Below the pieces are notes generated by a model that saw only the letters and a list, made by a program, of their open reading frames with translations, was not told where the DNA came from and made no database searches. Shown here in pieces: positions 17,243 through 27,509 of a DNA stretch of 64,000 nucleotides. Position 1 is the stretch's first letter. The number at the start of each line of letters is the position of its first letter. Origin of the DNA: Alteromonas gilva (GTDB lineage Bacteria; Pseudomonadota; Gammaproteobacteria; Enterobacterales; Alteromonadaceae). The translations under genes were made by a program, and so were the position numbers. The DNA lies in assembly GCF_028595265.1 (NCBI RefSeq), contig NZ_JAQQXP010000001.1, positions 868,001-932,000 of the forward strand. The letters are read 5' to 3'.

Positions 17243-17761
17243 GTGGCACTAGGTTTAGCAGCAAAAAAAGAGATCGTAGCAGAGGTTTCCGATGTTGCAT
17301 CTCGCGCTCTATCCGTAGCCGTTGCTGAATACCGTGGGATGGAAGTTGCCGATCTGACTGATCTGCGCGTAAAAGCCCGTGAGCAAGGCGTATACCTTAA
17401 GGTTGTACGTAATACTCTGGCCAAGCGTGCGTTAGCAGATAGCAAATTTTCAGATTTAGATAGCGCCTTAACTGGTCCGCTTATTTATGGTTTCTCTATC
17501 GATGCACCAGGCGGTGCAGCTCGTCTTTTTAAAGACTTCGGTAAGACTAACGATAAGCTTAAAGTTACTGCTTTATCGATTGGTAGTGGTCTGCTTGGTC
17601 CAGAAAAACTGGATGCAGTGGCGTCTCTGCCTACCCGCGACGAAGCGCTTGCGAAACTACTTGCAACCTTCAAAGCACCTGCCGAGAAATTCGTTCGTAC
17701 CATCAACGAAGTACCTGGCAAGTTTGTGCGTGTATTGGCGGCGGTCAAAGACACCAAGTAA
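17243..17761 (+). CDS. rplJ: 50S ribosomal protein L10
   Basis: L10 (172 residues) anchors L7/L12 dimers at the ribosomal stalk base and, with them, represses its own translation. The GTG at 17243 gives the family N-terminus ALGLAAKKEIVAEVSDVASRALS and sits 6 bases after AAGAGGTG. An earlier in-frame GTG at 17234 falls inside that ribosome site and is rejected. YLKVVRNTLAKRAL and GPLIYGFS are conserved L10 segments, and the C-terminal helix binds L12. Confidence 0.97.
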   Translation: MALGLAAKKEIVAEVSDVASRALSVAVAEYRGMEVADLTDLRVKAREQGVYLKVVRNTLAKRALADSKFSDLDSALTGPLIYGFSIDAPGGAARLFKDFGKTNDKLKVTALSIGSGLLGPEKLDAVASLPTRDEALAKLLATFKAPAEKFVRTINEVPGKFVRVLAAVKDTK

Positions 17762-17818
17762 TTGGCGTTTTTGGCATATTGATTTTTTTAACATTTTAAT
17801 CCCAGGAGTTTAGAGAAA

Positions 17819-18193
17819 ATGGCTCTAACTAAAGAAGATATTTTAAACGCGATCGCTGAAATGCCAGTAATGGAACTGGTTGAACTGATCGAAGCAGCCG
17901 AAGAAAAATTCAACGTATCTGCTGCTGCTGTTGCAGTTGCTGGTCCTGCTGTAGCTGGTGAAGCAGCTGCTGCTGAAGAGAAAACTGAATTTGACGTTGT
18001 TATGACTTCATTCGGTGCAAACAAGGTTGCAGTAATCAAAGCAGTTCGCGGCGCGACTGGCCTTGGCCTGAAAGAAGCTAAAGAAGTAGTTGAATCTGCT
18101 CCTAAAGCTATCAAAGAAGGCGTAAGCAAAGAAGAAGCAGAAGAACTGAAAGCAGCGCTTACTGAAGCCGGTGCAGAAGTTGAAATCAAGTAA
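17819..18193 (+). CDS. rplL: 50S ribosomal protein L7/L12
   Basis: L12 (124 residues) recruits translational GTPases to the ribosome. N-terminal dimerisation domain (LTKEDILNAIAEMPVMELVELIEAAEEKF), an Ala-rich hinge (about 36-54), and a C-terminal factor-binding domain (EFDVVMTSFGANKVAVIKAVRGATGLGLKEAKEVVESAP). The SD AGGAG lies 13 bases upstream. An intrinsic attenuator follows before rpoB. Confidence 0.99.
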   Translation: MALTKEDILNAIAEMPVMELVELIEAAEEKFNVSAAAVAVAGPAVAGEAAAAEEKTEFDVVMTSFGANKVAVIKAVRGATGLGLKEAKEVVESAPKAIKEGVSKEEAEELKAALTEAGAEVEIK

Positions 18194-18228
18194 TTTGCTT
18201 TAGCAGATTGCTTGCCAGAAATGGCACA

Positions 18229-18260
18229 GGCTGGTGGTTTTTTTGACCACCAGCCTTTTT
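18229..18260 (+). terminator. rplL-rpoB attenuator
   Basis: 10-bp perfect stem (GGCTGGTGGT 18229-18238 with ACCACCAGCC 18246-18255), 7-base loop, then TTTTT. The position matches the partial terminator that in E. coli sets the ratio of L12 to RNA polymerase subunits. Another stem, TGTTGCC/GGCAACA (18418-18442), lies in the rpoB leader. Confidence 0.85.
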
Positions 18261-18475
18261 GCGCTGTAGGGTGTACAGGTTTTTACCCTTGACTGTATAC
18301 ACCATGCGCCACCACTTGGAATAATAAATAAAGTAATAAACCAACAAGTTAACTAAAAATTGGTTAAATTTTGGTGTATGCTAATTGATTGTTCCCTGTG
18401 AAAGGGTACTGGAAGTTTGTTGCCGTTAAGTTATTGGCAACAGGTTGGGTCTAAAATCAGCAGGCTGAGGAACCC

Positions 18476-21400
18476 ATGGTTTACTCTTATAGCGAAAAGA
18501 AACGTATCCGTAAGGATTTTGGCAAACGCCCACAGGTATTGGAAATTCCATACCTTCTTTCAATCCAGCTAGATTCTTTCAAAAAGTTTATTGATATCGA
18601 TCCGGACGGTCAATACGGCTTGGAAGCAGCATTCCGTTCAGTGTTTCCGATAAAAAGTTACTCTGGCAATTCAGAATTACAATATGTGAGTTATCGCCTC
18701 GGCGAACCGGTTTTTGATGTTAAAGAATGTCAAATCCGCGGCGTTACCTACTCTGCGCCGTTAAGAGTGAAACTGCGTCTGGTATTATTCGACAAGGAAG
18801 CAGCACCCGGTACTGTAAAAGATATTAAAGAACAAGAAGTGTACATGGGTGAGATTCCTTTAATGACAGAGAACGGTACGTTCGTCATTAATGGTACTGA
18901 GCGTGTTATCGTTTCTCAGCTGCACCGTTCCCCGGGTGTGTTCTTTGATCATGACAAAGGTAAAACGCACTCGTCGGGTAAAGTGCTTTATAATGCACGC
19001 GTAATCCCCTACCGTGGCTCTTGGTTAGACTTTGAGTTTGACCCGAAAGACAACCTGTTTGTGCGCATTGACCGTCGCCGTAAATTGCCTGCAACGATTA
19101 TTTTACGCGCGTTGGAAATGGGTACAGAAGAAATTCTTGATACCTTCTTCGACAAGATCCAGGTCCGCATTGCCGACAACAAGATGATGATGGAAGTGGT
19201 GCCTGATCGCCTGCGTGGTGAAACTGCCCAATTCGATATTCTTGATGGCGAAGATAACGTACTGGTTGAATCTGGTCGTCGTATCTCGGCCCGTCACACC
19301 CGTGCGTTGGAAAAAGCCGGTATCAGCGAATTAGAAGTACCCGTTGAATATCTGGTCGGCCGTGTGTACGCCGAGGGTTTCATTAACGAAGAAACCGGTG
19401 AAGTACTGGTAAACGCTAATGAAGAAGTGACTCTGGAAAGTCTGGCCGCATTGAGCCAGGCAGGCATTAAAGAGTTCACTACCCTTTACATCAACGAACT
19501 GGATCATGGTTCGTATATCTCTGACACGCTGCGTATTGACAGCTCAACGAACCGTTTGGAAGCACTGGTAGAAATCTACCGTATGATGCGTCCTGGTGAG
19601 CCGCCAACGAAAGATGCAGCAGAAACCCTGTTCGACAACCTGTTCTTCTCTGATGAACGCTATGACCTGTCGTCAGTAGGCCGTATGAAGTTCAACCGCC
19701 GTTTAGGCCGTGATGAACTGACCGGCAGCGGTACCCTGGATAAAGAAGATATCATTGCGGTAATGAAGCAATTGATTCTTATCCGTGACGGTAAAGACGA
19801 AGTTGACGATATCGACCACTTGGGTAACCGTCGTATCCGTTCTGTTGGCGAGATGGCTGAAAACCAGTTCCGTGTTGGCCTGGTTCGTGTTGAACGTGCC
19901 GTGAAAGAGCGCTTAAGTTTAGGCGATCTTGATAATATCATGCCGCAGGATCTGATTAACGCTAAGCCTATTTCGGCAGCAGTGAAAGAATTCTTTGGCT
20001 CGTCACAGCTTTCACAGTTTATGGATCAGAACAACCCGCTGTCAGAAGTAACGCACAAGCGTCGTATTTCTGCCTTAGGTCCGGGCGGTTTGACCCGTGA
20101 ACGTGCTGGCTTTGAGGTTCGAGACGTACACCCGACCCACTATGGTCGTCTATGTCCTATCGAAACTCCTGAAGGTCCAAACATCGGTTTGATCAACTCA
20201 TTGGCGAGCTTTGCCCGTACCAATGACTTTGGTTTCCTGGAAACGCCATTCCGACGCATCGTCGACGGCGTAGTAACCGATGAAATCGATTATTTATCTG
20301 CGATTGAGGAAGGTCAGTTCGCGATTGCCCAGGCTAACGTAGCACTGACGGATAATCTTGAACTGATGGACGACCTGATCCCATGTCGTCACCGTGGTGA
20401 AACCACCTTAATGCCTAAAGAAGACATTAAGTACATGGACGTTTCGCCTCAGCAAATCGTTTCAATTGCAGCGAGTATCATTCCGTTCCTGGAACACGAT
20501 GATGCTAACCGTGCTCTGATGGGTGCAAACATGCAACGTCAGGCAGTACCAACTCTGCGCGCTGATAAGCCGCTGGTAGGTACCGGTATGGAAAAAACCA
20601 TTGCTGTTGACTCCGGTGTAACCGTGGTCGCTAAGCGTGGTGGTGTTATCGACTATGTTGATGCCAGCCGTATCGTAGTAAAAGTTGACGAAGATGAAAT
20701 GTTTGCCGGTGAAGCCGGTATCGATATTTACAATCTGAATAAATACACCCGTTCTAACCAGAACACCTGTATTAACCAACGCCCAACCTGTAATGTTGGC
20801 GACCCAATCGTAGCCGGAGACGTACTGGCGGATGGTCCTTCAACTGATTTAGGTGATCTGGCGTTAGGGCAGAACATGCGTATCGCGTTCATGCCCTGGA
20901 ACGGTTACAACTTCGAAGACTCGATTCTGATTTCAGAACGCGTTGCCGAAGAAGACCGTTTCACCACGATTCATATTCAGGAACTAAGCTGTATTGCGCG
21001 TGATACCAAGTTAGGTCCGGAAGAAATTTCTTCTGATATTCCTAACGTCGGTGAGTCTGCACTTAGCAAGTTGGATGAGTCTGGCGTTGTGTACATTGGT
21101 GCAGAAGTGAAAGGCGGCGATATTCTGGTTGGTAAGGTAACACCTAAAGGTGAAACTCAGCTTACCCCGGAAGAGAAACTGTTACGTGCTATTTTCGGTG
21201 AAAAAGCCTCTGACGTAAAAGATACGTCACTGCGTGTACCTAACTCGGTACATGGTACGGTTATCGATGTACAGGTATTTACCCGTGATGGCGTTGAGAA
21301 AGACAAGCGTGCACTGGAAATTGAAGACATGCAGTTACGTCAGGTTAAGAAAGACCTGTCTGATGAATTCAATATTCTGGCTGACGGTATCTTTGCCCGT

Positions 21401-22504
21401 GCGCAGAACCTGTTGCTCAAAGCTGGTACCGATCAGGCGAAGCTGGATAGCTTGCCACGCGAGAAGTGGTTTGATATCCCGCTGAGCGATGCCGATCTGC
21501 AAAGCGATCTTGACCAGATTGGTCAGCAGCACGACGAAATTAAAGCCGATTTCGATAAGAAATTTGAAGTTAAGCGTCGCAAGATCACTCAGGGCGATGA
21601 CCTGGCACCTGGCGTACTTAAGATTGTGAAGGTTTACCTTGCAGTTAAACGTCACATCCAGCCTGGTGATAAGATGGCCGGACGTCACGGTAACAAAGGT
21701 GTTATCTCAACGGTTATTCCGGTTGAAGATATGCCTTACGATGAAAACGGCACGCCGGTTGATATCGTATTGAACCCACTGGGTGTACCGTCGCGGATGA
21801 ACATCGGTCAGATCCTGGAGACCCATTTAGGTATGGCGGCTCACGGTCTTGGCGTGAAGATTGACAAGATGCTCAAAGAGCAAGAAGAAATGCAGAAACT
21901 GCGTGACTTCCTGCAGGAAATCTACTCACTGGGGGATAACCCGCAGCAGGTTGATATCAGCACCTTTACCGATCACGAAGTATTGCGTCTTGCCGATAAC
22001 CTGCGTAAAGGGGTTCCAGTTGCGACACCAGTATTTGATGGTGCTCGTGAATCTGAAATCAAAGAGATGCTAAAACTGGCGGATATACCGGAGAGCGGAC
22101 AGATTACGTTGTTCGACGGTCGTACGGGTCGTACATTCGAACGTCCGGTAACCGTGGGTTACATGTACATGCTGAAACTGAACCACTTGGTAGACGATAA
22201 GATGCACGCTCGTTCTACTGGTTCATACAGTCTGGTTACACAGCAACCGCTGGGTGGTAAAGCACAGTTCGGTGGTCAGCGCTTCGGTGAGATGGAAGTG
22301 TGGGCCCTGGAAGCATACGGTGCTGCATATACTCTGCAGGAAATGCTTACTGTTAAGTCGGATGACGTTAACGGCCGTACCAAAATGTACAAGAACATCG
22401 TTGATGGTGATCACAGAATGGAGCCAGGCATGCCTGAATCCTTCAATGTACTGCTTAAAGAAATTCGCTCACTCGGTATTAATATCGAGTTGGAAGAACA
22501 CTAA
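18476..22504 (+). CDS. rpoB: RNA polymerase beta subunit
   Basis: RpoB, 1342 residues, exactly the E. coli length; part of the polymerase catalytic core. The rifampicin pocket is wild type (SSQLSQFMDQNNPLSEVTHK then RRISALGPGG, so the residues equivalent to D516, H526 and S531 are unaltered). The C-terminal clamp GRTGRTFERPVTVGYMYMLKL and GGKAQFGGQRFGEMEVWALEAYGA is intact. The gene ends with RSLGINIELEEH, and rpoC begins 75 bases on. Confidence 0.99.
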   Translation: MVYSYSEKKRIRKDFGKRPQVLEIPYLLSIQLDSFKKFIDIDPDGQYGLEAAFRSVFPIKSYSGNSELQYVSYRLGEPVFDVKECQIRGVTYSAPLRVKLRLVLFDKEAAPGTVKDIKEQEVYMGEIPLMTENGTFVINGTERVIVSQLHRSPGVFFDHDKGKTHSSGKVLYNARVIPYRGSWLDFEFDPKDNLFVRIDRRRKLPATIILRALEMGTEEILDTFFDKIQVRIADNKMMMEVVPDRLRGETAQFDILDGEDNVLVESGRRISARHTRALEKAGISELEVPVEYLVGRVYAEGFINEETGEVLVNANEEVTLESLAALSQAGIKEFTTLYINELDHGSYISDTLRIDSSTNRLEALVEIYRMMRPGEPPTKDAAETLFDNLFFSDERYDLSSVGRMKFNRRLGRDELTGSGTLDKEDIIAVMKQLILIRDGKDEVDDIDHLGNRRIRSVGEMAENQFRVGLVRVERAVKERLSLGDLDNIMPQDLINAKPISAAVKEFFGSSQLSQFMDQNNPLSEVTHKRRISALGPGGLTRERAGFEVRDVHPTHYGRLCPIETPEGPNIGLINSLASFARTNDFGFLETPFRRIVDGVVTDEIDYLSAIEEGQFAIAQANVALTDNLELMDDLIPCRHRGETTLMPKEDIKYMDVSPQQIVSIAASIIPFLEHDDANRALMGANMQRQAVPTLRADKPLVGTGMEKTIAVDSGVTVVAKRGGVIDYVDASRIVVKVDEDEMFAGEAGIDIYNLNKYTRSNQNTCINQRPTCNVGDPIVAGDVLADGPSTDLGDLALGQNMRIAFMPWNGYNFEDSILISERVAEEDRFTTIHIQELSCIARDTKLGPEEISSDIPNVGESALSKLDESGVVYIGAEVKGGDILVGKVTPKGETQLTPEEKLLRAIFGEKASDVKDTSLRVPNSVHGTVIDVQVFTRDGVEKDKRALEIEDMQLRQVKKDLSDEFNILADGIFARAQNLLLKAGTDQAKLDSLPREKWFDIPLSDADLQSDLDQIGQQHDEIKADFDKKFEVKRRKITQGDDLAPGVLKIVKVYLAVKRHIQPGDKMAGRHGNKGVISTVIPVEDMPYDENGTPVDIVLNPLGVPSRMNIGQILETHLGMAAHGLGVKIDKMLKEQEEMQKLRDFLQEIYSLGDNPQQVDISTFTDHEVLRLADNLRKGVPVATPVFDGARESEIKEMLKLADIPESGQITLFDGRTGRTFERPVTVGYMYMLKLNHLVDDKMHARSTGSYSLVTQQPLGGKAQFGGQRFGEMEVWALEAYGAAYTLQEMLTVKSDDVNGRTKMYKNIVDGDHRMEPGMPESFNVLLKEIRSLGINIELEEH

Positions 22505-22579
22505 GCAGGCGTGCGCCATTATTGATTGAGTTGGCCCGGGTAACCGGGCCATAGAGACTGACTCCGCCGGGAGAGTATT

Positions 22580-25500
22580 GTGAAAGACTTATTAAAGTTT
22601 CTAAAACAACAAAACAAGACCGAAGAGTTCGATAATATTCGAATCGGTCTGTCATCACCTGACATGATTCGTTCATGGTCATTTGGTGAAGTTAAGAAAC
22701 CAGAGACGATTAACTATCGTACCTTTAAACCAGAACGCGATGGCTTGTTCTGTGCGCGCATTTTTGGTCCGGTTAAAGACTATGAGTGCTTGTGTGGTAA
22801 ATACAAGCGTCTTAAGCACCGTGGTGTAATCTGCGAAAAATGTGGTGTTGAAGTGACCCTGACAAAAGTACGCCGTGAGCGTATGGGTCACATCGAGCTG
22901 GCAAGCCCGGTTGCACACATCTGGTTCTTAAAATCATTACCGTCTCGCATCGGCCTGATGCTGGATATGACACTGCGTGATATTGAGCGCGTATTGTACT
23001 TTGAATCATTTGTTGTCACTGAGCCGGGTATGACTACTCTGGAACGCAGTCAGCTATTGAGCGAAGAAGAATACCTTGACGCCCTCGAAGAGCACGGCGA
23101 TGAGTTTGAAGCCAAAATGGGTGCCGAAGCGGTATACGATTTGCTCAAAGTGCTCGACGTTGATGCCGATGTTGCTGCGATGCGCGAAGAGCTGCCGTCA
23201 ATCAATTCAGAAACCAAGCGTAAGAAGATCACCAAGCGTCTTAAGCTGCTTGAGTCATTCCAACAGTCTGGTAACAAGCCAGAGTGGATGATCATGACAG
23301 TGCTACCGGTATTACCGCCTGACTTACGTCCGTTGGTACCACTGGATGGTGGCCGCTTTGCGACCTCTGATCTGAACGATTTGTATCGCCGTGTTATTAA
23401 CCGTAACAACCGTCTTAAGCGTCTGTTAGACCTGGCGGCACCTGACATCATCGTGCGTAACGAAAAACGTATGTTGCAGGAAGCGGTAGATGCACTGTTA
23501 GATAACGGTCGTCGTGGTCGTGCCATTACCGGTTCTAACAAGCGTCCGCTGAAATCACTTGCCGATATGATCAAAGGTAAGCAGGGTCGTTTCCGTCAGA
23601 ACCTGCTTGGTAAGCGTGTTGACTACTCAGGCCGTTCTGTAATTACCGTTGGTCCGACACTGCGTTTACACCAGTGTGGTCTGCCTAAGAAAATGGCCCT
23701 TGAGCTGTTTAAGCCGTTTATCTACGGTAAATTAGAAGGCCGTGGCCTGGCGACAACTATTAAAGCTGCCAAGAAGCTGGTAGAGCGCGAAGCGCCGGAA
23801 GTATGGGACGTACTGGATGAAGTTATCCGTGAACACCCGGTATTGCTGAACCGTGCACCTACACTTCACCGTTTGGGTATCCAGGCATTTGAACCGACCC
23901 TCATTGAAGGTAAAGCGATTCAATTGCACCCGTTAGTCTGTGCGGCTTATAACGCCGACTTCGACGGTGACCAAATGGCGGTACACGTACCACTGACCAT
24001 TGAAGCGCAGCTTGAAGCCCGTGCGCTGATGATGTCGACCAATAACATTCTGTCACCAGCCAATGGTGAGCCAATCATCGTACCTTCACAGGACGTTGTA
24101 TTAGGCCTGTATTACCTGACTCGTGACAAAGTTAACGGTTTGGGCGAAGGCATGATGTTTACCAGTCCGCACGAAGCTGAAAAAGCCTACCGCACTGGCC
24201 ATGCCGAATTACACGCACGCGTTAAAGTGCGTATTACGGAATACGATGTGGCGGAAGATGGCAGCAAGACTGAAAAAGTCACGCTGACCGATACGACTGT
24301 TGGCCGTGCTATATTCTCGTTGATTCTGCCTAAAGGTTTGCCGTTTGAAATCATCAACCAGGCAATGGGTAAAAAGCAAATTTCAGCCTTGCTGAATGCT
24401 TGTTACCGGACTCTGGGTCTGAAAGATACGGTAATCGCTGCTGACCAAATCATGTATACCGGTTTCCACTACGCGATGATCGCTGGTGCGTCAGTTGGTA
24501 TCGACGATATGGTTATCCCGGATGCCAAGAAAGACATCATCGATGCAGCCGAAGCTGAAGTGATCGAAATTCAGGAGCAGTTCCAGAGTGGTCTTGTTAC
24601 CGCTGGTGAGCGCTACAACAAAGTTATCGATATCTGGTCTAACGCCAACGAAAAAGTCGCCAAGGCGATGATGGATAACTTAAAGACCGACATCGTTATC
24701 AATGCCAAGGGCGAAGAAGAAGAGCAAGCATCATTTAACTCGGTTTATATGATGGCTGACTCCGGTGCTCGTGGTAGTGCCGCACAGATTCGTCAGTTGG
24801 CGGGTATGCGTGGTCTGATGGCCAAGCCGGATGGTTCAATCATCGAAACGCCGATTACCGCTAACTTCCGTGAAGGTCTGAACGTACTCCAGTACTTCAT
24901 CTCTACTCACGGTGCGCGTAAAGGTCTTGCCGATACCGCCCTTAAAACAGCTAACTCAGGTTATCTGACGCGTCGTCTGGTAGACGTAGCACAGGATTTG
25001 GTTATTACCAATGATGACTGCGGTACTTACGAAGGTGTTCTGATGACACCGCTGATTGAAGGTGGTGACGTAGTAGAGCCACTGCGTGAGCGTGTATTGG
25101 GCCGTGTAGTTGCTGAAGATGTTTATGCACCGGGTACCGACGAACTGTTGGTTGAGCGTAATACGCTGCTCGATGAGCATCTGGTAGATATGCTGGAGCA
25201 AAACTCCGTTGACCAGATGATGGTACGCTCGGTTATCACCTGTGATAACGACTACGGTGTGTGTGCTAACTGTTACGGACGTGACCTGGCACGCGGTCAC
25301 ATGGTTGGTCGCGGCGAGTCTGTGGGTGTTATTGCCGCACAGTCTATCGGTGAGCCAGGTACTCAGCTTACCATGCGTACCTTCCACATTGGTGGTGCCG
25401 CATCGCGGGCGTCTGCAGAAAACAGTGTACAGGTAAAAACTGCCGGTAACCTGAAACTGCACAATGCCAAATTTGTTAAGAATAGCGACGGTAAACTGGT

Positions 25501-26758
25501 TATCGTATCGCGTTCAACAGAACTGACGATGACCGACGAGCAGGGTCGTGAGAAAGAGCGCTATAAAGTGCCTTACGGTGCGATTCTGACAGTAGACGAC
25601 GGTGCAGCGGTGCAAGCCGGTGATGTTGTCGCTAACTGGGATCCGCATAGTCACCCGATCGTGCTTGAGCGTTCATCGAAAATATCATTTGCTGATATTG
25701 ACGACTCGAATACCGAGATGCAGCAGGATGAACTGACCGGTCTGACCCGTGTAGTAGTTAAAGATTTATCTAAGGTTAATGCCAAAGAACCGAAGCTGAT
25801 CCTCGAAAGTGAAGAGTATGGTTTGCAGGAAATTCGTCTGCCAAGCTTTACCACAATCGAAGCTGCTGACGGTAAAGTGGCTAACGAAGGTGACGTGCTG
25901 GCACGTATACCTCAGGAAAGCTCGAAGACACGGGATATTACCGGTGGTCTGCCGCGCGTTGCTGACTTGTTCGAAGCGCGTAAGCCTAAAGAGCCGGCTA
26001 TCCTGGCAGAAATCTCAGGTATGATTGGTTTTGGTAAAGAAACCAAAGGCAAGAAACGTTTGGTAATAACACCGAAAGACGGCGACCCGTACGAAGAGAT
26101 GATTCCGAAATGGCGTCAGCTTAACGTATTCGAAGGTGAGAACGTTGAAAAAGGTGAAGTTATTGCCGATGGTCCTGAGTCACCACATGACATTCTGCGT
26201 CTGCGCGGCGTGAGTGCGGTATCTAACTACATCGTCAACGAAGTTCAGGAAGTTTATCGTCTGCAGGGCGTAAAAATTAACGATAAGCACATCGAAGTGG
26301 TAATCCGCCAGATGCTGCGTAAGTGTATGATTACTGCGCCTGGCGATACACAATTCCTCGAAGGCGAGCAAGTGGAAGTGGCTGCGGTTAAGATTGCTAA
26401 CCGCGAAATGGAAAAAGCCGGTAAATTACCTGCACTGTATGAAATACAGTTACTGGGTATTACTAAGGCCTCGTTGTCGACAGAGTCATTTATTTCTGCG
26501 GCATCGTTCCAGGAAACCACTCGCGTACTCACCGAAGCGGCGGTACAGGGCAAAGAAGACGACTTACGTGGTCTGAAAGAAAACGTTATCGTTGGTCGCC
26601 TGATCCCGGCGGGTACCGGTTTTGCGTATCACGAAAAACGTGCACAACGTCGTCACGAAGAAATAGCTGAAATGTCAGTATCTGCTGCTGAAGCAGAACA
26701 GGCATTAACGGAAGCGTTGAACGCCGAAGTATCTTCAGACAGTTCGTCAGAAGATTAA
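22580..26758 (+). CDS. rpoC: RNA polymerase beta' subunit
   Basis: RpoC, 1392 residues (E. coli 1407), starting at GTG 22580 with the family N-terminus KDLLKFLKQQNKTEEFDNIRI. Zinc site 1 is C70, C72, C85, C88. The catalytic NADFDGDQ motif coordinating the active-site magnesium is present (YNADFDGDQMAVHVP). The second zinc site is visible around CDNDYGVCANCYGRD. The trigger-loop region (GLMAKPDGSIIETPI) is normal. The C-terminal tail is acidic and Ser-rich (LTEALNAEVSSDSSSED). A strong terminator follows. Confidence 0.99.
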   Translation: MKDLLKFLKQQNKTEEFDNIRIGLSSPDMIRSWSFGEVKKPETINYRTFKPERDGLFCARIFGPVKDYECLCGKYKRLKHRGVICEKCGVEVTLTKVRRERMGHIELASPVAHIWFLKSLPSRIGLMLDMTLRDIERVLYFESFVVTEPGMTTLERSQLLSEEEYLDALEEHGDEFEAKMGAEAVYDLLKVLDVDADVAAMREELPSINSETKRKKITKRLKLLESFQQSGNKPEWMIMTVLPVLPPDLRPLVPLDGGRFATSDLNDLYRRVINRNNRLKRLLDLAAPDIIVRNEKRMLQEAVDALLDNGRRGRAITGSNKRPLKSLADMIKGKQGRFRQNLLGKRVDYSGRSVITVGPTLRLHQCGLPKKMALELFKPFIYGKLEGRGLATTIKAAKKLVEREAPEVWDVLDEVIREHPVLLNRAPTLHRLGIQAFEPTLIEGKAIQLHPLVCAAYNADFDGDQMAVHVPLTIEAQLEARALMMSTNNILSPANGEPIIVPSQDVVLGLYYLTRDKVNGLGEGMMFTSPHEAEKAYRTGHAELHARVKVRITEYDVAEDGSKTEKVTLTDTTVGRAIFSLILPKGLPFEIINQAMGKKQISALLNACYRTLGLKDTVIAADQIMYTGFHYAMIAGASVGIDDMVIPDAKKDIIDAAEAEVIEIQEQFQSGLVTAGERYNKVIDIWSNANEKVAKAMMDNLKTDIVINAKGEEEEQASFNSVYMMADSGARGSAAQIRQLAGMRGLMAKPDGSIIETPITANFREGLNVLQYFISTHGARKGLADTALKTANSGYLTRRLVDVAQDLVITNDDCGTYEGVLMTPLIEGGDVVEPLRERVLGRVVAEDVYAPGTDELLVERNTLLDEHLVDMLEQNSVDQMMVRSVITCDNDYGVCANCYGRDLARGHMVGRGESVGVIAAQSIGEPGTQLTMRTFHIGGAASRASAENSVQVKTAGNLKLHNAKFVKNSDGKLVIVSRSTELTMTDEQGREKERYKVPYGAILTVDDGAAVQAGDVVANWDPHSHPIVLERSSKISFADIDDSNTEMQQDELTGLTRVVVKDLSKVNAKEPKLILESEEYGLQEIRLPSFTTIEAADGKVANEGDVLARIPQESSKTRDITGGLPRVADLFEARKPKEPAILAEISGMIGFGKETKGKKRLVITPKDGDPYEEMIPKWRQLNVFEGENVEKGEVIADGPESPHDILRLRGVSAVSNYIVNEVQEVYRLQGVKINDKHIEVVIRQMLRKCMITAPGDTQFLEGEQVEVAAVKIANREMEKAGKLPALYEIQLLGITKASLSTESFISAASFQETTRVLTEAAVQGKEDDLRGLKENVIVGRLIPAGTGFAYHEKRAQRRHEEIAEMSVSAAEAEQALTEALNAEVSSDSSSED

Positions 26759-26773
26759 GCGAAGTAATGCAGG

Positions 26774-26806
26774 TGGGGCATCATCGTAAGATGGTGCCCC
26801 ATTTTT
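26774..26806 (+). terminator. Intrinsic terminator after rpoC
   Basis: 12-bp stem with one G-U pair (26774-26785 with 26790-26801), GTAA tetraloop and TTTTT. It ends the rplK-rpoC unit 15 bases past the rpoC stop. Confidence 0.92.
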
Positions 26807-26858
26807 CATCTGTAGCAGGGGAAATACACGCTAATTCCGTGGTTAACCTTTGTACAGC

Positions 26859-26887
26859 TTGACAGCAAAGGCATTGATCTTTAATAT
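26859..26887 (+). promoter_or_regulatory. str operon promoter (rpsL-rpsG-fusA-tuf)
   Basis: Perfect TTGACA and TAATAT, 17-base spacing, then the GC-rich discriminator TCCGCGACCC. About 170 bases before rpsL and just after the rpoC terminator. It has the architecture expected for a growth-rate- and ppGpp-regulated promoter. Confidence 0.85.
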
Positions 26888-27011
26888 TCCGCGACCCGAA
26901 AAAAGGTAACCGGCAACGAGCCAGCCCAATTCGGCGCGGTTTTTACTATCAACGCCGCACAGATCGTAACGAGCATATGGTCTGGCGATGAACAAAAGTC
27001 GCATTTAATCG

Positions 27012-27035
27012 ACCCGGACAAATGCCCGGGTTTTT
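27012..27035 (+). terminator. Leader hairpin with T-tract upstream of rpsL
   Basis: ACCCGG (27012-27017) pairs with CCGGGT (27026-27031), then TTTT. A terminator-like structure between the str promoter and the rpsL ribosome site suggests attenuation or antitermination in the leader. Only 6 bp, so efficiency is uncertain. Confidence 0.55.
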
Positions 27036-27060
27036 GTAGTTTTTAATCAGGAGCTAGTTA

Positions 27061-27435
27061 ATGGCAACAGTTAACCAGTTAGTGCGCAAGCCACGCAGAA
27101 AGCCCGTTGAAAAAAGCAACGTAGCTGCACTGCAGGCGTGTCCACAAAGACGTGGTGTATGTACTCGTGTATATACCACTACGCCTAAGAAACCAAACTC
27201 AGCATTACGTAAAGTATGTCGTGTTCGTTTAACCAACGGTTTTGAAGTGTCTTCATACATCGGTGGTGAAGGCCATAACCTTCAGGAACACAGCGTTGTG
27301 CTTATCCGTGGCGGTCGTGTAAAAGACTTGCCAGGTGTTCGTTATCACACAGTTCGCGGTACACTTGACTGCGCCGGTGTAAACGATCGTAAACAGGCCC
27401 GTTCTAAGTACGGCGCCAAGCGGCCCAAGTCTTAA
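27061..27435 (+). CDS. rpsL: 30S ribosomal protein S12
   Basis: S12 (124 residues) lies at the decoding centre. Streptomycin-resistance positions are wild type: the lysine pair in TTTPKKPNSALRK and the lysine in GGRVKDLPGVRYH. Length equals E. coli S12. It is first in the str operon, and rpsG follows after 74 bases. Confidence 0.99.
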   Translation: MATVNQLVRKPRRKPVEKSNVAALQACPQRRGVCTRVYTTTPKKPNSALRKVCRVRLTNGFEVSSYIGGEGHNLQEHSVVLIRGGRVKDLPGVRYHTVRGTLDCAGVNDRKQARSKYGAKRPKS

Positions 27436-27509
27436 CGGTTCTCCGTTAGTAAGGCCAAACTGTATTAATTGAGTTTTGGGTTATCCCTGAATTCCACGGA
27501 GAATAGAAG

